Source: Nitrospira sp.
Lineage (GTDB): Bacteria; Nitrospirota; Nitrospiria; Nitrospirales; Nitrospiraceae
NCBI GenBank assembly: GCA_029194675.1
Contig: JARFXP010000003.1
Coordinates: 434,001-498,000 of the forward strand
Direction: 5' to 3'
DNA: 64,000 nt
A program made the position numbers and the translations under genes. Positions 55,645 to 64,000 of the stretch are shown here, one piece after another; within the stretch, counting starts at the first letter, position 1, and each line of letters begins with the position of its first letter. The notes under the pieces were generated by a model. That model saw only the letters and a list, made by a program, of their open reading frames with translations, was not told the DNA's origin and did no database searches.

Positions 55645-56238
55645 ATGACTATTGATTCATATCTGAAGAAGCAGACAGAGATCGTAAGGTGGATCAACAA
55701 TCACCTCGCTCGCCCCTTCTCTGTGGATCGGAAACGCCAGCTTGCGCTTGCATGCTTCGACCTCGCGATTGAACATCATGCAGGAATATGCTTGCTTTGC
55801 ACATCCAAGCTGTACGGCCCACTGTATGCCCTCTTAAGAGTTGAATTTGAGGCGCTCGGAAGGGGCCTATGGCCATCTCACGTTGCCACGGACGAGGATG
55901 CTAACCGGTACGAGAAGGACGAACTGGATATTGGATTCGGCACCTTACTTAGTCTGGTGGAATCCCAGGTTGGCTTGCCGAACGGTCCGTTGTCCACACT
56001 CAAGTCCAAGCACTGGTCGATCTTCTGCAGCTTCACGCATACCGGATATCAGGCGCTTGTTCGCAGAGTCACGCAGACGCACACAGGTCCCATAAACTAT
56101 CCTGCAGATGAGGTGATCTCCGCTCTCAGCCTGGCGGGGACTTTTGCACTACTTGCGGCAACGCAACTCTCCACCATGGCTGGTGATCAAGACTTGGTCG
56201 ACACTACGCTGGCCAAAGCGAGAGAGTATGCGAGTTGA
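55645..56238 (+). CDS. Hypothetical helical protein, possible second cassette gene
   Basis: 197 residues from the ATG at 55645, six bases after the attC-like site; the frame opens further upstream through that site. Mostly helical with conserved-looking KRQLALACFDLAIEHHAGIC, LRVEFEALGRGLWPSHVATD, SIFCSFTHTGYQALVRR and SLAGTFALLAATQLSTMAGD. It resembles a family of unknown function (DUF6988-like) often carried in accessory DNA; I am not certain of the family name. No attC-like site was recognised after it. Confidence 0.65.
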   Translation: MTIDSYLKKQTEIVRWINNHLARPFSVDRKRQLALACFDLAIEHHAGICLLCTSKLYGPLYALLRVEFEALGRGLWPSHVATDEDANRYEKDELDIGFGTLLSLVESQVGLPNGPLSTLKSKHWSIFCSFTHTGYQALVRRVTQTHTGPINYPADEVISALSLAGTFALLAATQLSTMAGDQDLVDTTLAKAREYAS

Positions 56239-56470
56239 GCGTTCTAAATAGCGGTTTGAGTGGGAGCTCCTACACAGGAGATTTTTGCCCACTGGTGGGT
56301 TCCATCTTCGCTGTGCTCGAAAGCCGCCGGTGGGCTTGGTCGTCCGGCGGACATGTATATTGCAAGGCAAAGTTGAGATTCCCGTGTGGCCCTGAATTAC
56401 CGTTCTGGTACTTCTTGGCTGATTGAGCTCGATTAGATTCTTAATAATGGTGATGTAAGGAATCACGATC

Positions 56471-57580
56471 ATGAAGTACGTGGATGAATTTCGCGATCGC
56501 GCTGTGGCGACTGCGTTGGCGGAGTGGATCAAGAAGACGGTGCGCCGGCCTTGGACGATCATGGAGGTCTGCGGGGGGCAGACCCATGCGATTGTGCGGT
56601 TTGGGCTCGACAGCCTGTTGCCGAAGAACCTTGAGCTCGTTCATGGACCTGGCTGTCCGGTCTGCGTGACTTCAGTGTCGTTGATCGACCAGGCCGTCTG
56701 CATCGCATCATTGCCGGGAGTGATCTTCTGCTCGTTCGGCGACATGTTGCGTGTTCCCGGCTCCCGTGGGGATCTGTTTGGAGTAAAGGCGGCAGGCGGA
56801 GATGTCCGGATCATCTACTCCCCGCTGGATGCGCTCGAACTGGCTTGCAAAAATTCCGATCGCGAGGTTGTCTGTTTTGCCGTAGGCTTCGAGACCACTG
56901 CGCCGGCCTGGGCCATGGTGGTCACGCAGGCGAAGCAGTTGAGCATCACGAACTTCAGTCTGGTGATTGCTCACGTGCTGGTGCCACCGGCGATGGAGGC
57001 AATCCTCTCGTCGCCACAGAATCGGATTCAAGGCTTCCTGGCCGCAGGTCACGTTTGTACCGTGATGGGCTATGAGGAGTATGAATCCATCGCGCAGCGA
57101 TATCGAGTCCCGATCATCGTGACCGGGTTCGAGCCGCTCGATGTTCTCGAAGGGGTGGCCATGTTGGTGAGTCAGTTGGAGGAGGGACGCGTCGGGGTTG
57201 AGAATCAATACGCACGATCGGTCAGCCGGGAAGGGAACCGACAGGCCAAAACGATCGTCGGACAGGTGTTTGAACCGACTCCTCGTGCTTGGCGAGGCAT
57301 CGGCGAGATTCCCGCGAGCGGCCTCCGTCTCAAATCTGCTTACCGTGCTTATGATGCCGAGGTAAAGTTTCAGCGGGAACTTGCACAGCTCACCGAAGGC
57401 ATTGAAGATCCAGAGTGCCGGAGCGGGCTGATTCTTCAAGGACTGCTCAAACCAATGGACTGTCCAGCGTTCGGGACTCGCTGCACACCGGAGCAGCCGT
57501 TAGGCGCGCCAATGGTGTCGAGCGAAGGGGCCTGTGCCGCCTACTATCGATACCGTTCCCGCGCCACAGCTAAAGCCTAG
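56471..57580 (+). CDS. hypD: Hydrogenase formation protein HypD
   Basis: 369 residues. Iron-sulfur scaffold on which the Fe(CN)2CO unit is assembled with HypC. Signatures: [40 protein letters not shown] (redox Cys pair), [17 protein letters not shown], and the C-terminal Cys residues ([28 protein letters not shown]) that bind the [4Fe-4S] cluster. Its start follows AAGGAATC. It is separated from hypC by 4.2 kb of unrelated genes and followed 17 bases later by hypE. Confidence 0.95.
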   Translation: MKYVDEFRDRAVATALAEWIKKTVRRPWTIMEVCGGQTHAIVRFGLDSLLPKNLELVHGPGCPVCVTSVSLIDQAVCIASLPGVIFCSFGDMLRVPGSRGDLFGVKAAGGDVRIIYSPLDALELACKNSDREVVCFAVGFETTAPAWAMVVTQAKQLSITNFSLVIAHVLVPPAMEAILSSPQNRIQGFLAAGHVCTVMGYEEYESIAQRYRVPIIVTGFEPLDVLEGVAMLVSQLEEGRVGVENQYARSVSREGNRQAKTIVGQVFEPTPRAWRGIGEIPASGLRLKSAYRAYDAEVKFQRELAQLTEGIEDPECRSGLILQGLLKPMDCPAFGTRCTPEQPLGAPMVSSEGACAAYYRYRSRATAKA

Positions 57581-57597
57581 ACGGGAAGAGCGAGCGA

Positions 57598-58659
57598 ATG
57601 ACTGTGAGTGACAACAAATCCTTTGAGCTGGCTTGCCCCTTGCCGATCGAATCAAAAAAGACCATACAGCTTGCGCATGGCGGGGGCGGGCGGCTCATGC
57701 AGGAGCTGATTCACGATGTATTCCTGCGAGCCTTTCACAATCCCATGCTGGAACCCCTACACGACGGCGCGACCTGGCCTGTGGGAAAAGGAACGCTCGC
57801 CTTCACCACAGATTCCTACGTTGTGCGTCCGCTGTTTTTCCCCGGCGGCAACATCGGAAGTTTGGCGGTAAACGGGACAATTAACGATCTGGCCATGTGC
57901 GGCGCCAAGCCGCTGTATCTGAGTGCGGGATTCATTCTGGAGGAAGGACTGCGTCTGGACGTACTGCAACGAGTCGTGAACGCGATGGCTGAAGCTGCAC
58001 GAGCTGCGGGTGTGCCGATTGTCACCGGCGATACGAAGGTTGTAGATCGGGGCAAAGGTGACGAAATTTTCATCAATACAGCCGGTGTTGGTTTAGTGCA
58101 GCCCGGTGTTCGCGTGTTGCCGACGTTGATACAACCGGGTGATGCGATTCTTGTGAGCGGCGATCTTGGTTCCCATGGTGTGGCCGTGCTGAGTGTAAGG
58201 GAAGGATTGACGTTTTCCGGCAATATCGAAAGCGATTCGGCGCCGGTGCATAATATCATTGCTGATCTGATCGACAGCGGCATCGAAATCCATTGTCTGC
58301 GCGATCTCACACGCGGTGGCCTGTCTAGCGTGCTGAATGAACTGGCTGTTGCGGCGAAGGTCGGTATGGTGGTCGAAGAGCCTACAATTCCTGTTCGTGA
58401 GCCTGTGCGTGGAGTCTGCGAGCTATTAGGGCTCGATCCACTCTATGTGGCGAATGAGGGTCGCTTTGTTGCGATCATACCGGCTCCACAAGTTGATGTC
58501 GCGCTGACCGTGATGCACCGACATGAGGCAGCGCGCCTAGCTGCTCACATCGGCGTTGTGACAGACCGCGATCCTCCGATGGTGGTCCTGCGGACTGTGG
58601 TTGGCACGCATCGTGTACTCGATCTGTTATCGGGTGAGCAACTGCCGCGAATCTGTTGA
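57598..58659 (+). CDS. hypE: Hydrogenase maturation factor HypE
   Basis: 353 residues. Dehydrates the carbamoylated C-terminal Cys to the thiocyanate that supplies CN. Purine-biosynthesis-like ATP-binding fold: LAHGGGGRLMQELIHDVF, LAVNGTINDLAMCGAKPLYL, DTKVVDRGKGDEIFINTAGV and VSGDLGSHGVAVLSVREGL. The C-terminus is PRIC with the reactive Cys as the last residue, as required. It is the last hyp gene in the window. Confidence 0.96.
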   Translation: MTVSDNKSFELACPLPIESKKTIQLAHGGGGRLMQELIHDVFLRAFHNPMLEPLHDGATWPVGKGTLAFTTDSYVVRPLFFPGGNIGSLAVNGTINDLAMCGAKPLYLSAGFILEEGLRLDVLQRVVNAMAEAARAAGVPIVTGDTKVVDRGKGDEIFINTAGVGLVQPGVRVLPTLIQPGDAILVSGDLGSHGVAVLSVREGLTFSGNIESDSAPVHNIIADLIDSGIEIHCLRDLTRGGLSSVLNELAVAAKVGMVVEEPTIPVREPVRGVCELLGLDPLYVANEGRFVAIIPAPQVDVALTVMHRHEAARLAAHIGVVTDRDPPMVVLRTVVGTHRVLDLLSGEQLPRIC

Positions 58660-59062
58660 GCTGTGAAGTGGGACGGGAAACTGCTCCTTATGGCCACACT
58701 AACTTCCAGTCGTCTTCTGTAGTTGTTGGTACCTTTACTGAAATCCGATCTCAAAGTTTGACACCTCCATTTCGACCGTAGCATTCCGTGACAGTATGCA
58801 GTGAGATTCAGTGGATTTTCTCTCAAGTTCGACACAGAACCGAACCGTAGACACTACGAAGACCAGCACTTTTACTATGTTCAGACTTGACAGCAATGGC
58901 TACTCGTTAGTACTCCTAGGGTTATCAGCAGTGGAAGGGTTATGCCATCACGATCTATAGTTTTGTCCATGTTGTTCACTCTGTCGCGCCGGACCTTAGA
59001 AGGTAATCGTGCACCGGTCATACTTTCTGCAGCATCGATGAACAACCATCCGTACCCACAAG
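58660..59062. other. Gap of about 400 bases without a gene
   Basis: No frame with a ribosome-binding site, no tRNA and no clear terminator after hypE. The 3' part may be decayed upstream sequence of the oxidoreductase remnant that begins at 59063. Confidence 0.4.
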
Positions 59063-59329
59063 GTGGTGACGAATCTTAATGTTATGATCGTGCAGGATCT
59101 GACCTTGCTCCATCAAGTTGAACTCTTCGCCGGCTTGATCGCGAAGGGCTCGGTCCTCATCAATTCGACCTTCTCGTTGGAAGAATTAGGGATCGGAGAA
59201 TTCTCGAAGTCGATTTCGGCAGATCAGGCATGCCTTCTACCTGCCTCGAACATCGGAGTCAAGCACATAGAACGCCCCATCGCGACTACCCATGTTGTGT
59301 GGGCGATGGAATCCCCTAACCACCGTTAA
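59063..59329 (+). pseudogene. Fragment of a 2-oxoacid:ferredoxin oxidoreductase gamma subunit
   Basis: 88 codons. MIVQDLTLLHQVELFAGLIA, then GSVLINSTFSLEELGIGEF and ACLLPASNIGVKHIERPIAT, match the middle of the gamma domain of pyruvate/2-oxoglutarate:ferredoxin oxidoreductases. The N-terminal GxGGQG nucleotide-type loop and the C-terminal third are missing, so it is a remnant. In Nitrospira-like organisms such enzymes run the reductive TCA cycle; the working copy must be elsewhere. Confidence 0.7.
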
Positions 59330-59352
59330 CAGGTCTCGTTCGAGGTCGGCAT

Positions 59353-60828
59353 ATGTATATCGTCATGGTGGCGACAGAATGCGCTCCGGTGGCCCAAGCC
59401 GGCGGGTTGGGTGATGTTGTGTTCGGTCTGAGCCGGGAAGTGGAACTTCGCGGTCACGCGGTGGAAATTGTTCTGCCGAAGTACGATTGCATGCGATACG
59501 ACCACATCTGGGGGCTGCGCGTGACTTTGGCAGACTTATGGGTGCCGTGGTACGGCGGTGCGGTGCATTGCTCGGTGTGGTTCGGCTACGTGCATGGCCG
59601 CAAGTGCTTCTTTATCGAGCCGCACTCGCAGGACCATTTTTTCAATCGTGCTTCTTACTACGGGTTTCCGGACGAGTATATGCGGTGGGCTTTCTTCAGC
59701 AAGGCCGCCCTCGAATTCCTGTTGCGGACCAACAAACGGCCTGACGTGATTCATTGTCACGACTGGCACACGGCGCTTGTTCCGGTGCTGTTGTATGAAA
59801 TTTACCAGCGCGCCGGCATGCACGATCAGCGGGTGTGTTACACCGTGCATAATTTCCGGCACCAGGGGATTGCCGGGGAGAACATCCTTTGGGCGACGGG
59901 CCTCTGCCGTCCTCAGTACTATTTCCATCCTTACCGGATGAGGGACGACTTCAACCACGCGGCAGTGAATTTGACGAAGGGCGCAATCCTGTACTCGAAC
60001 TTCATCACAACCGTCTCGCCGCAGCATGCTTGGGAGGCTCGCCACACAGACCAGGGATTCGGGCTTGGGCACTCGCTGTCTGTACACCAAGGCAAATTCG
60101 GCGGCGTGCTCAATGGGGTGGATTACGAGACCTGGAATCCCGAGATCGAGAGGTTGATTCCCCATCGATACGGCGAGAACAGCTTGGAGAGAAAATACGC
60201 GAACAAGGAGGCGCTACGCGACCGATTCTGGTTGCGCAAAGACTATAAGCCGATCATCGCTTACGTGGGACGTCTAGATGCCCAAAAGGGGGTCGATCTG
60301 ATCCGACATGCGTTGTTCTATTCATTGGCGAATGGCGCACAGTTTGTGCTCCTAGGCCCGAGCTCGGAACACGGGGTACACGAACATTTCTGGCAGTTGA
60401 AGCACCACTTGAACGATCACCCGGACTGTCACCTGGAAATAGGATTCAGCGAAGACCTGGCCCATCTGATCTATGCCGGCGCGGACATAGTCGTTGTGCC
60501 CAGTCTCTTCGAGCCTTGCGGGCTCACGCCGATGATTGCGCAGAAGTACGGGACTGTCCCAATCGTGCGGGCGATTGGAGGGTTGCTCAACAGCGTGGTC
60601 GATCGCGACTATAGCGACAAGCCGGCCGAGGAGCGCAACGGCTACGTTTTCCATCAGGCGGACCATGGCGGGGTCGAGTCGGCCTTACGTCGAGCCATAG
60701 GGCTGTGGTACCGCTATCCGGAAGAATTTCGCCGACTGATGGTCAATGGCATGCGCCACGACTTTTCATGGAGCCGACCGGGCATGGATTACATCAACAT
60801 CTACAATCATATCCGGCACAAGTGGTGA
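59353..60828 (+). CDS. glgA: Glycogen synthase GlgA (GT5)
   Basis: 491 residues. Elongates alpha-1,4-glucan from ADP- or UDP-glucose. GT-B fold: APVAQAGGLGDVVFGLSREV at the N-terminus, PDVIHCHDWHTALVPVLLYE, GGVLNGVDYETWNP, IIAYVGRLDAQKGVDLIRHA and VPSLFEPCGLTPMIAQKYGT. Oddity: the nearly invariant Lys of the KxGGL sugar-nucleotide loop is Gln15 here. All other motifs look intact. A GH57 gene follows 27 bases after its stop, probably as one operon. Confidence 0.93.
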   Translation: MYIVMVATECAPVAQAGGLGDVVFGLSREVELRGHAVEIVLPKYDCMRYDHIWGLRVTLADLWVPWYGGAVHCSVWFGYVHGRKCFFIEPHSQDHFFNRASYYGFPDEYMRWAFFSKAALEFLLRTNKRPDVIHCHDWHTALVPVLLYEIYQRAGMHDQRVCYTVHNFRHQGIAGENILWATGLCRPQYYFHPYRMRDDFNHAAVNLTKGAILYSNFITTVSPQHAWEARHTDQGFGLGHSLSVHQGKFGGVLNGVDYETWNPEIERLIPHRYGENSLERKYANKEALRDRFWLRKDYKPIIAYVGRLDAQKGVDLIRHALFYSLANGAQFVLLGPSSEHGVHEHFWQLKHHLNDHPDCHLEIGFSEDLAHLIYAGADIVVVPSLFEPCGLTPMIAQKYGTVPIVRAIGGLLNSVVDRDYSDKPAEERNGYVFHQADHGGVESALRRAIGLWYRYPEEFRRLMVNGMRHDFSWSRPGMDYINIYNHIRHKW

Positions 60829-60855
60829 GATCGGGCCGGCAGGAGGATACGGCCT

Positions 60856-62319
60856 ATGACTGAACTTCAGGAATATGTCGATGGTTTGCCCAACATCTCC
60901 GGGTGGGAACAGTTGACCGAACGTGCTTTGATGGACGCTGCCGTGAGGTCGAGGTACCTTCCCGAGAGTCGACTCGACTTCAAGCGCATTAAGAGCGCCG
61001 CTGCTGTGGCGCTGCATATGCATCAGCCACTGATTCCCGCCGGCGGTGACGAGATCCGCAGCGCCGAGATCATCAGCAATCTCAAGTACATGATGGATCA
61101 CCAGGGTATTGGCGATAACCATAATGCGCCCGTATTCGTCTGGTGCTACAAACGCATGGGGGAGATCATTCCGCAACTCATCCATGAAGGCAAAGAACCG
61201 CGCGTCATGCTCGAGTATTCGGGCACGCTGCTCCACGGCATGCGTCAGATGGGACTGCATGAGGTGTTCGACAACCTGAAGCGGATCACTTGTGATCCCC
61301 TCTATCGCCATGCGGTCGAATGGCTCGGATGTCCGTGGGGCCACGCGGTCGCCCCTTCGACACCGGTCCAAGATTACCGATTGCACGTCAAGGCCTGGCA
61401 ACATCATTTTGCCGCCATTTTTGGTCTTGAGGCCCTGTCCCGTGTCCGTGGTTTTTCTCCGTCTGAGATGGCCTTACCCAACCATCCAGACGTCGCCTAC
61501 GAATTTATCAAGATCTTGAAGGATTGCGGCTTCACCTGGCTGCTTGTTCAGGAGCACACGGTGGAGCAGCCTGCGACCGGCGCCGGACCGGAGCGCAAGC
61601 ACATCCCTCATCGGCTCGTCTGCCGGAATTCTCACGGAGAGAGCGAGAGCATCGTCGTCCTCATCAAGACCCAAGGCAGCGATACCAAACTGGTCGGGCA
61701 GATGCAGCCCTATTACGAAGCCAAGGGCTTGTCCCGATGGACGATCGGCGGGGTGTCTGTTCCGCCGTTGGTGACTCAAATCGCCGACGGGGAGAACGGC
61801 GGTGTCATGATGAACGAGTTTCCTCCCAAGTACCAGGAGGTCGTACGCGAGAGTTCAGGCACGGACCGGCCTCTGATGAACGGCACCGAGTACTTGGAGC
61901 ACCTCTTCGCCTCCGGAGTCACGGATGAGGCGTTGCCCCTGCTGCAGCCGCTGTTCCAGAAGCGCATTTGGGATCGTTTCGAGCCGGGCGGCGGGCCTCA
62001 GCGGTTGGCTGAAATCATCAAGAACCTGGAAAGAGAAGACCAACGCTTCCATATGGAAGGAGGTAGTTGGACCAACAACATCTCCTGGGTTCAGGGCTAT
62101 GAAAGCCTGATCGGGCCGATGGAAAAAGTCAGCGCGCTCTTCTACGACAAAGTCATTAGGAAGGGTGTCCCCTCGCGCGACCCTCGCTATCGCAACGCGC
62201 TGTTCCATTTGATGGCCTCTCAGACCAGCTGTTATCGCTACTGGGGACAAGGGCTGTGGACAGACTACGGGCGTGAAATCTGTCGACGGGCGGAGCAGAT
62301 CCTCTTTCACGACTTTTAG
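60856..62319 (+). CDS. Glycoside hydrolase family 57 protein
   Basis: 487 residues, with CAGGAGGATAC upstream. The GH57 barrel begins AAAVALHMHQPLIPAGGDEI (conserved His in HMHQP). Later segments include VMLEYSGTLLHGMRQMGLHE, the probable nucleophile region GFSPSEMALPNHPDVAYEFI (Glu in SEMA), and VGPTTSF-free C-terminal helices such as SWTNNISWVQGYESLIGPME. The family covers alpha-amylases, 4-alpha-glucanotransferases and branching enzymes; the coupling to glgA suggests a glycogen-branching or amylolytic role. Confidence 0.85.
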   Translation: MTELQEYVDGLPNISGWEQLTERALMDAAVRSRYLPESRLDFKRIKSAAAVALHMHQPLIPAGGDEIRSAEIISNLKYMMDHQGIGDNHNAPVFVWCYKRMGEIIPQLIHEGKEPRVMLEYSGTLLHGMRQMGLHEVFDNLKRITCDPLYRHAVEWLGCPWGHAVAPSTPVQDYRLHVKAWQHHFAAIFGLEALSRVRGFSPSEMALPNHPDVAYEFIKILKDCGFTWLLVQEHTVEQPATGAGPERKHIPHRLVCRNSHGESESIVVLIKTQGSDTKLVGQMQPYYEAKGLSRWTIGGVSVPPLVTQIADGENGGVMMNEFPPKYQEVVRESSGTDRPLMNGTEYLEHLFASGVTDEALPLLQPLFQKRIWDRFEPGGGPQRLAEIIKNLEREDQRFHMEGGSWTNNISWVQGYESLIGPMEKVSALFYDKVIRKGVPSRDPRYRNALFHLMASQTSCYRYWGQGLWTDYGREICRRAEQILFHDF

Positions 62320-62409
62320 CAGGCTGCAGAAAAACTCCGTTGATGCCGACGATGCTGCGCCAGAACCTTTCTGGGACGAGTCTCTGTGAGTTGGTGTCGT
62401 GAACGGGCC

Positions 62410-63198
62410 ATGACATCAGTCGTTGCCGTCGTGATTGTCTTTACAGCGATAGTGCTGCTCTCGGCCTGCGCTTCACCTGTCGAGGGCTTGTGGCCTCCTC
62501 CTCTGGAGTCTGAAACTAAGACCATCGCGGTATCGCTTGACACATGGCATGCGGTGATCGCCTTTCCTCGTAAAAACGGAACTGACGAATCAGCACTCGG
62601 GTCTCAACACACATATTATGAAGAGTGGGGCTATGCGGAGCGCGCCTGGTACCTGGAGGGAAAGACGGGCATGAGCGGCGTTGGGCGAGCACTGTTCTGG
62701 CCGACCGAGGGTGTCGTGGAGGTCGGACACTATGATCGGCTCTGGGCGGAACGCACGCCCCAGCCACCTTCCACGCTTTTCACTTTTCGTCTGACCGAAG
62801 AGGGCTATCAGCGCCTACATCGGCATTTGCATGCGACTCTGCTGAGGGAGGAGCCAGTGGCCTCCTTTGGACAATCTGTGTTTTATCCCGCGAAGCGTTC
62901 GTACCATCTGTTTCATACCTGTCACCAGTACGCAGCTCATGCCTTGCGAGAGGCTGGTTTGCCGCTCTCGCCATTTTGGGCCTTCAACCGAACGAGCTTC
63001 GCCTGGCAACTGCAGCGCGCCGCAAAGATTGCTGAGTCCAATGGGTGGGGTCAGGTGAGAATGAAAGGAAGTCACCGCCAATTTCATCATCCGACGAAGA
63101 AAGGGACCATGACGGTTGCGCGAAAGCCCAACGTTGACATTCCGCCCGGTACGTTAAATAGTGCGTTCAAGCAAGCTGGGCTTAAGAAGGAACGGTGA
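62410..63198 (+). CDS. DUF2459-like lipoprotein fused to a HicA toxin domain
   Basis: 262 residues from the ATG at 62410 (frame opens at 62386). Residues 1-20 form a lipoprotein signal (IVLLSACASP, lipobox Cys). Residues about 38-200 resemble DUF2459: VSLDTWHAVIAFPRK, YYEEWGYAERAWYLEG, YHLFHTCHQYAAHALREAGL. From about residue 203 a HicA mRNA-interferase fold follows: AESNGWGQVRMKGSHRQFHH and TLNSAFKQAGL, with the active-site-type His in GSH. The HicA part lacks only its first helix residues. A toxin tethered to an exported lipoprotein could not meet mRNA in the usual way, so this looks like a deletion-generated fusion. A complete hicBA pair follows 197 bases later. Confidence 0.78.
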   Translation: MTSVVAVVIVFTAIVLLSACASPVEGLWPPPLESETKTIAVSLDTWHAVIAFPRKNGTDESALGSQHTYYEEWGYAERAWYLEGKTGMSGVGRALFWPTEGVVEVGHYDRLWAERTPQPPSTLFTFRLTEEGYQRLHRHLHATLLREEPVASFGQSVFYPAKRSYHLFHTCHQYAAHALREAGLPLSPFWAFNRTSFAWQLQRAAKIAESNGWGQVRMKGSHRQFHHPTKKGTMTVARKPNVDIPPGTLNSAFKQAGLKKER

Positions 63199-63394
63199 AG
63201 GGTATGCGATACCAAACTGTAGATAAACACCGGACTTTTCAGTAAACTTGGTTGCGACAAGCCGTCCGGATAATTGTCTTTTCGCCGATAGGCTGGACAG
63301 TTCGTTCGCCGAGACTTCTGCGCGAGCCGGAAGCTGCCGGTCCGTGCGGTAGTTCCTCTGTTAAGAGATATTGAAGAACATAAGAGGGGTTGCC

Positions 63395-63601
63395 ATGAAG
63401 TTTACGATTACCATCACGCGCGACGAGGATGGAATGTACATCGCTGAGTGCCCGGCTATTCCAGGATGTGTCAGCCAAGGCAAGACGGAAGCAGAGGCAC
63501 AAGCCAATGTGCAGGACGCCATCAAGCAATGTCTTGAAGTGCGTTCCGAGATGGGGATGCCGCTGACCATCCTCACTCGCCAAGTGGAAGTCATCGCATA
63601 A
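63395..63601 (+). CDS. hicB: HicB family antitoxin
   Basis: 68 residues from the ATG at 63395 (AGAGGGG upstream). MKFTITITRDEDGMYIAECP and AIPGCVSQGKTEAEAQANVQ define the RNase-H-like HicB fold. It is the short form without a C-terminal DNA-binding domain. The stop TAA shares its last base with the hicA start, so the two are translationally coupled. The antitoxin precedes the toxin here. Confidence 0.92.
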   Translation: MKFTITITRDEDGMYIAECPAIPGCVSQGKTEAEAQANVQDAIKQCLEVRSEMGMPLTILTRQVEVIA

Positions 63602-63828
63602 TGCTGCCGGTTCCTCTTCTTTCCCCTTCCGACGTCATCAAGATGTTTCAGCGCCGTGGCTGGCAGATAGTTCGTCAGAAAGGCAGTCATATCATCATGA
63701 CGAAACCAGGCCACATTGTCACTCTTTCGATACCAAATCACCCGGAAGTGGCACGAGGCACGTTGCGCAGTCTTATTGCAAAAGCAGGACTGACAATCGA
63801 GCAGTTCCTCGACGCCTCGAACAAGTAG
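63601..63828 (+). CDS. hicA: HicA family mRNA-interferase toxin
   Basis: 75 residues with a double-stranded-RNA-binding-like fold: SPSDVIKMFQRRGWQIVRQK, GSHIIMTKPGH (active-site His in GSH) and ARGTLRSLIAKAGLTIEQFL. HicA cleaves mRNA and tmRNA when free; HicB binds and blocks it. All features needed for activity appear present, so this is probably a working toxin-antitoxin pair. Confidence 0.92.
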   Translation: MLPVPLLSPSDVIKMFQRRGWQIVRQKGSHIIMTKPGHIVTLSIPNHPEVARGTLRSLIAKAGLTIEQFLDASNK

Positions 63829-63862
63829 GCCAGGGTTCAACGCTGCTCAAGAGAGGCATCCC

Positions 63863-64000
63863 ATGGCAGAAGTCATAGCCATCCTGAGCCTGGTCCCGCA
63901 ATCCTTGCACCTGCGTTCCAACCATCTGTGGTTCGATTACGACGACGAAGCGGATGTGCTGTATATCAGCTTGAGAAAGCCACAACGCGCGACCGACAGC
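63863..64000 (+). CDS. DUF2283 family protein, N-terminal part
   Basis: 46 codons in the window, continuing beyond the right edge. After a 20-residue leader (MAEVIAILSLVPQSLHLRS) the DUF2283 start appears: HLWFDYDDEADVLYISLRKP. It follows hicA by 34 bases on the same strand. A second DUF2283 gene lies at 54964. The leader may not be translated if an internal start is used. Confidence 0.65.
   Translation, partial: MAEVIAILSLVPQSLHLRSNHLWFDYDDEADVLYISLRKPQRATDS

Overview
The window looks like a chromosomal segment of a GC-rich Gram-negative bacterium, most likely a Nitrospira-type member of Nitrospirota. The guess rests on gene content and remembered family resemblance: an alanine/threonine biosynthesis block like those of Nitrospira, a group 3b-type [NiFe] hydrogenase, glycogen and trehalose enzymes, a remnant of a 2-oxoacid:ferredoxin oxidoreductase gamma subunit, and RAYT/IS110 debris. 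No 16S rRNA or other marker gene is present, so this is inference.

Layout. 0-7.3 kb: a minus-strand nnr-pdxJ pair, then a tight plus-strand amino-acid operon (alaC-like aminotransferase, hom, thrC, an ApgM-like putative homoserine kinase, lysC). 7.4-17.9 kb: a hemerythrin-like protein, a cytochrome c, an orphan antitoxin, a low-GC HEPN-like gene, an oxidoreductase, and a minus-strand stress group (GNAT/acyl-CoA synthetase fusion, cytochrome c, tandem Usp, phosphoribosyltransferase, Hsp20). 18.4-23.7 kb: a signalling island with a multi-PAS histidine kinase, its NarL-type regulator, a second regulator with a degenerate receiver, repeated copies of a small protein, and recurring CTAGG-type palindromes upstream of several of these genes. 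23.7-25 kb is a gene graveyard, followed by a large ACP/acyl-activating/acyltransferase fusion.

27.9-36.2 kb is the mobile region. Two half copies of an IS110 transposase flank a 1480-residue TIR-NB-ARC-solenoid protein, a probable single-gene anti-phage sensor-effector. A 27-bp inverted repeat of RAYT/REP type sits at both outer edges. Next to it lie IS21 (istB), RAYT and HAD/HerA-like gene fragments. 36-44.5 kb: a CBS protein, glgX, treZ and treY, a maltodextrin-to-trehalose route. glgA and a GH57 enzyme at 59.3-62.3 kb belong to the same carbohydrate-storage theme.

44.6-58.7 kb: a hydBGDA-type soluble NAD(P)-linked hydrogenase, its maturation protease, hypA, hypF and hypC, then about 4.2 kb of unrelated small genes (lipoprotein, SPFH protein, HigA, DUF2283, integron-cassette-like genes), then hypD and hypE. 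hypB is not in the window. The right end (62.4-64 kb) holds a lipoprotein fused to a HicA toxin domain, an intact hicBA pair and the start of a DUF2283 gene. Toxin-antitoxin-related genes and their broken copies recur across the window.
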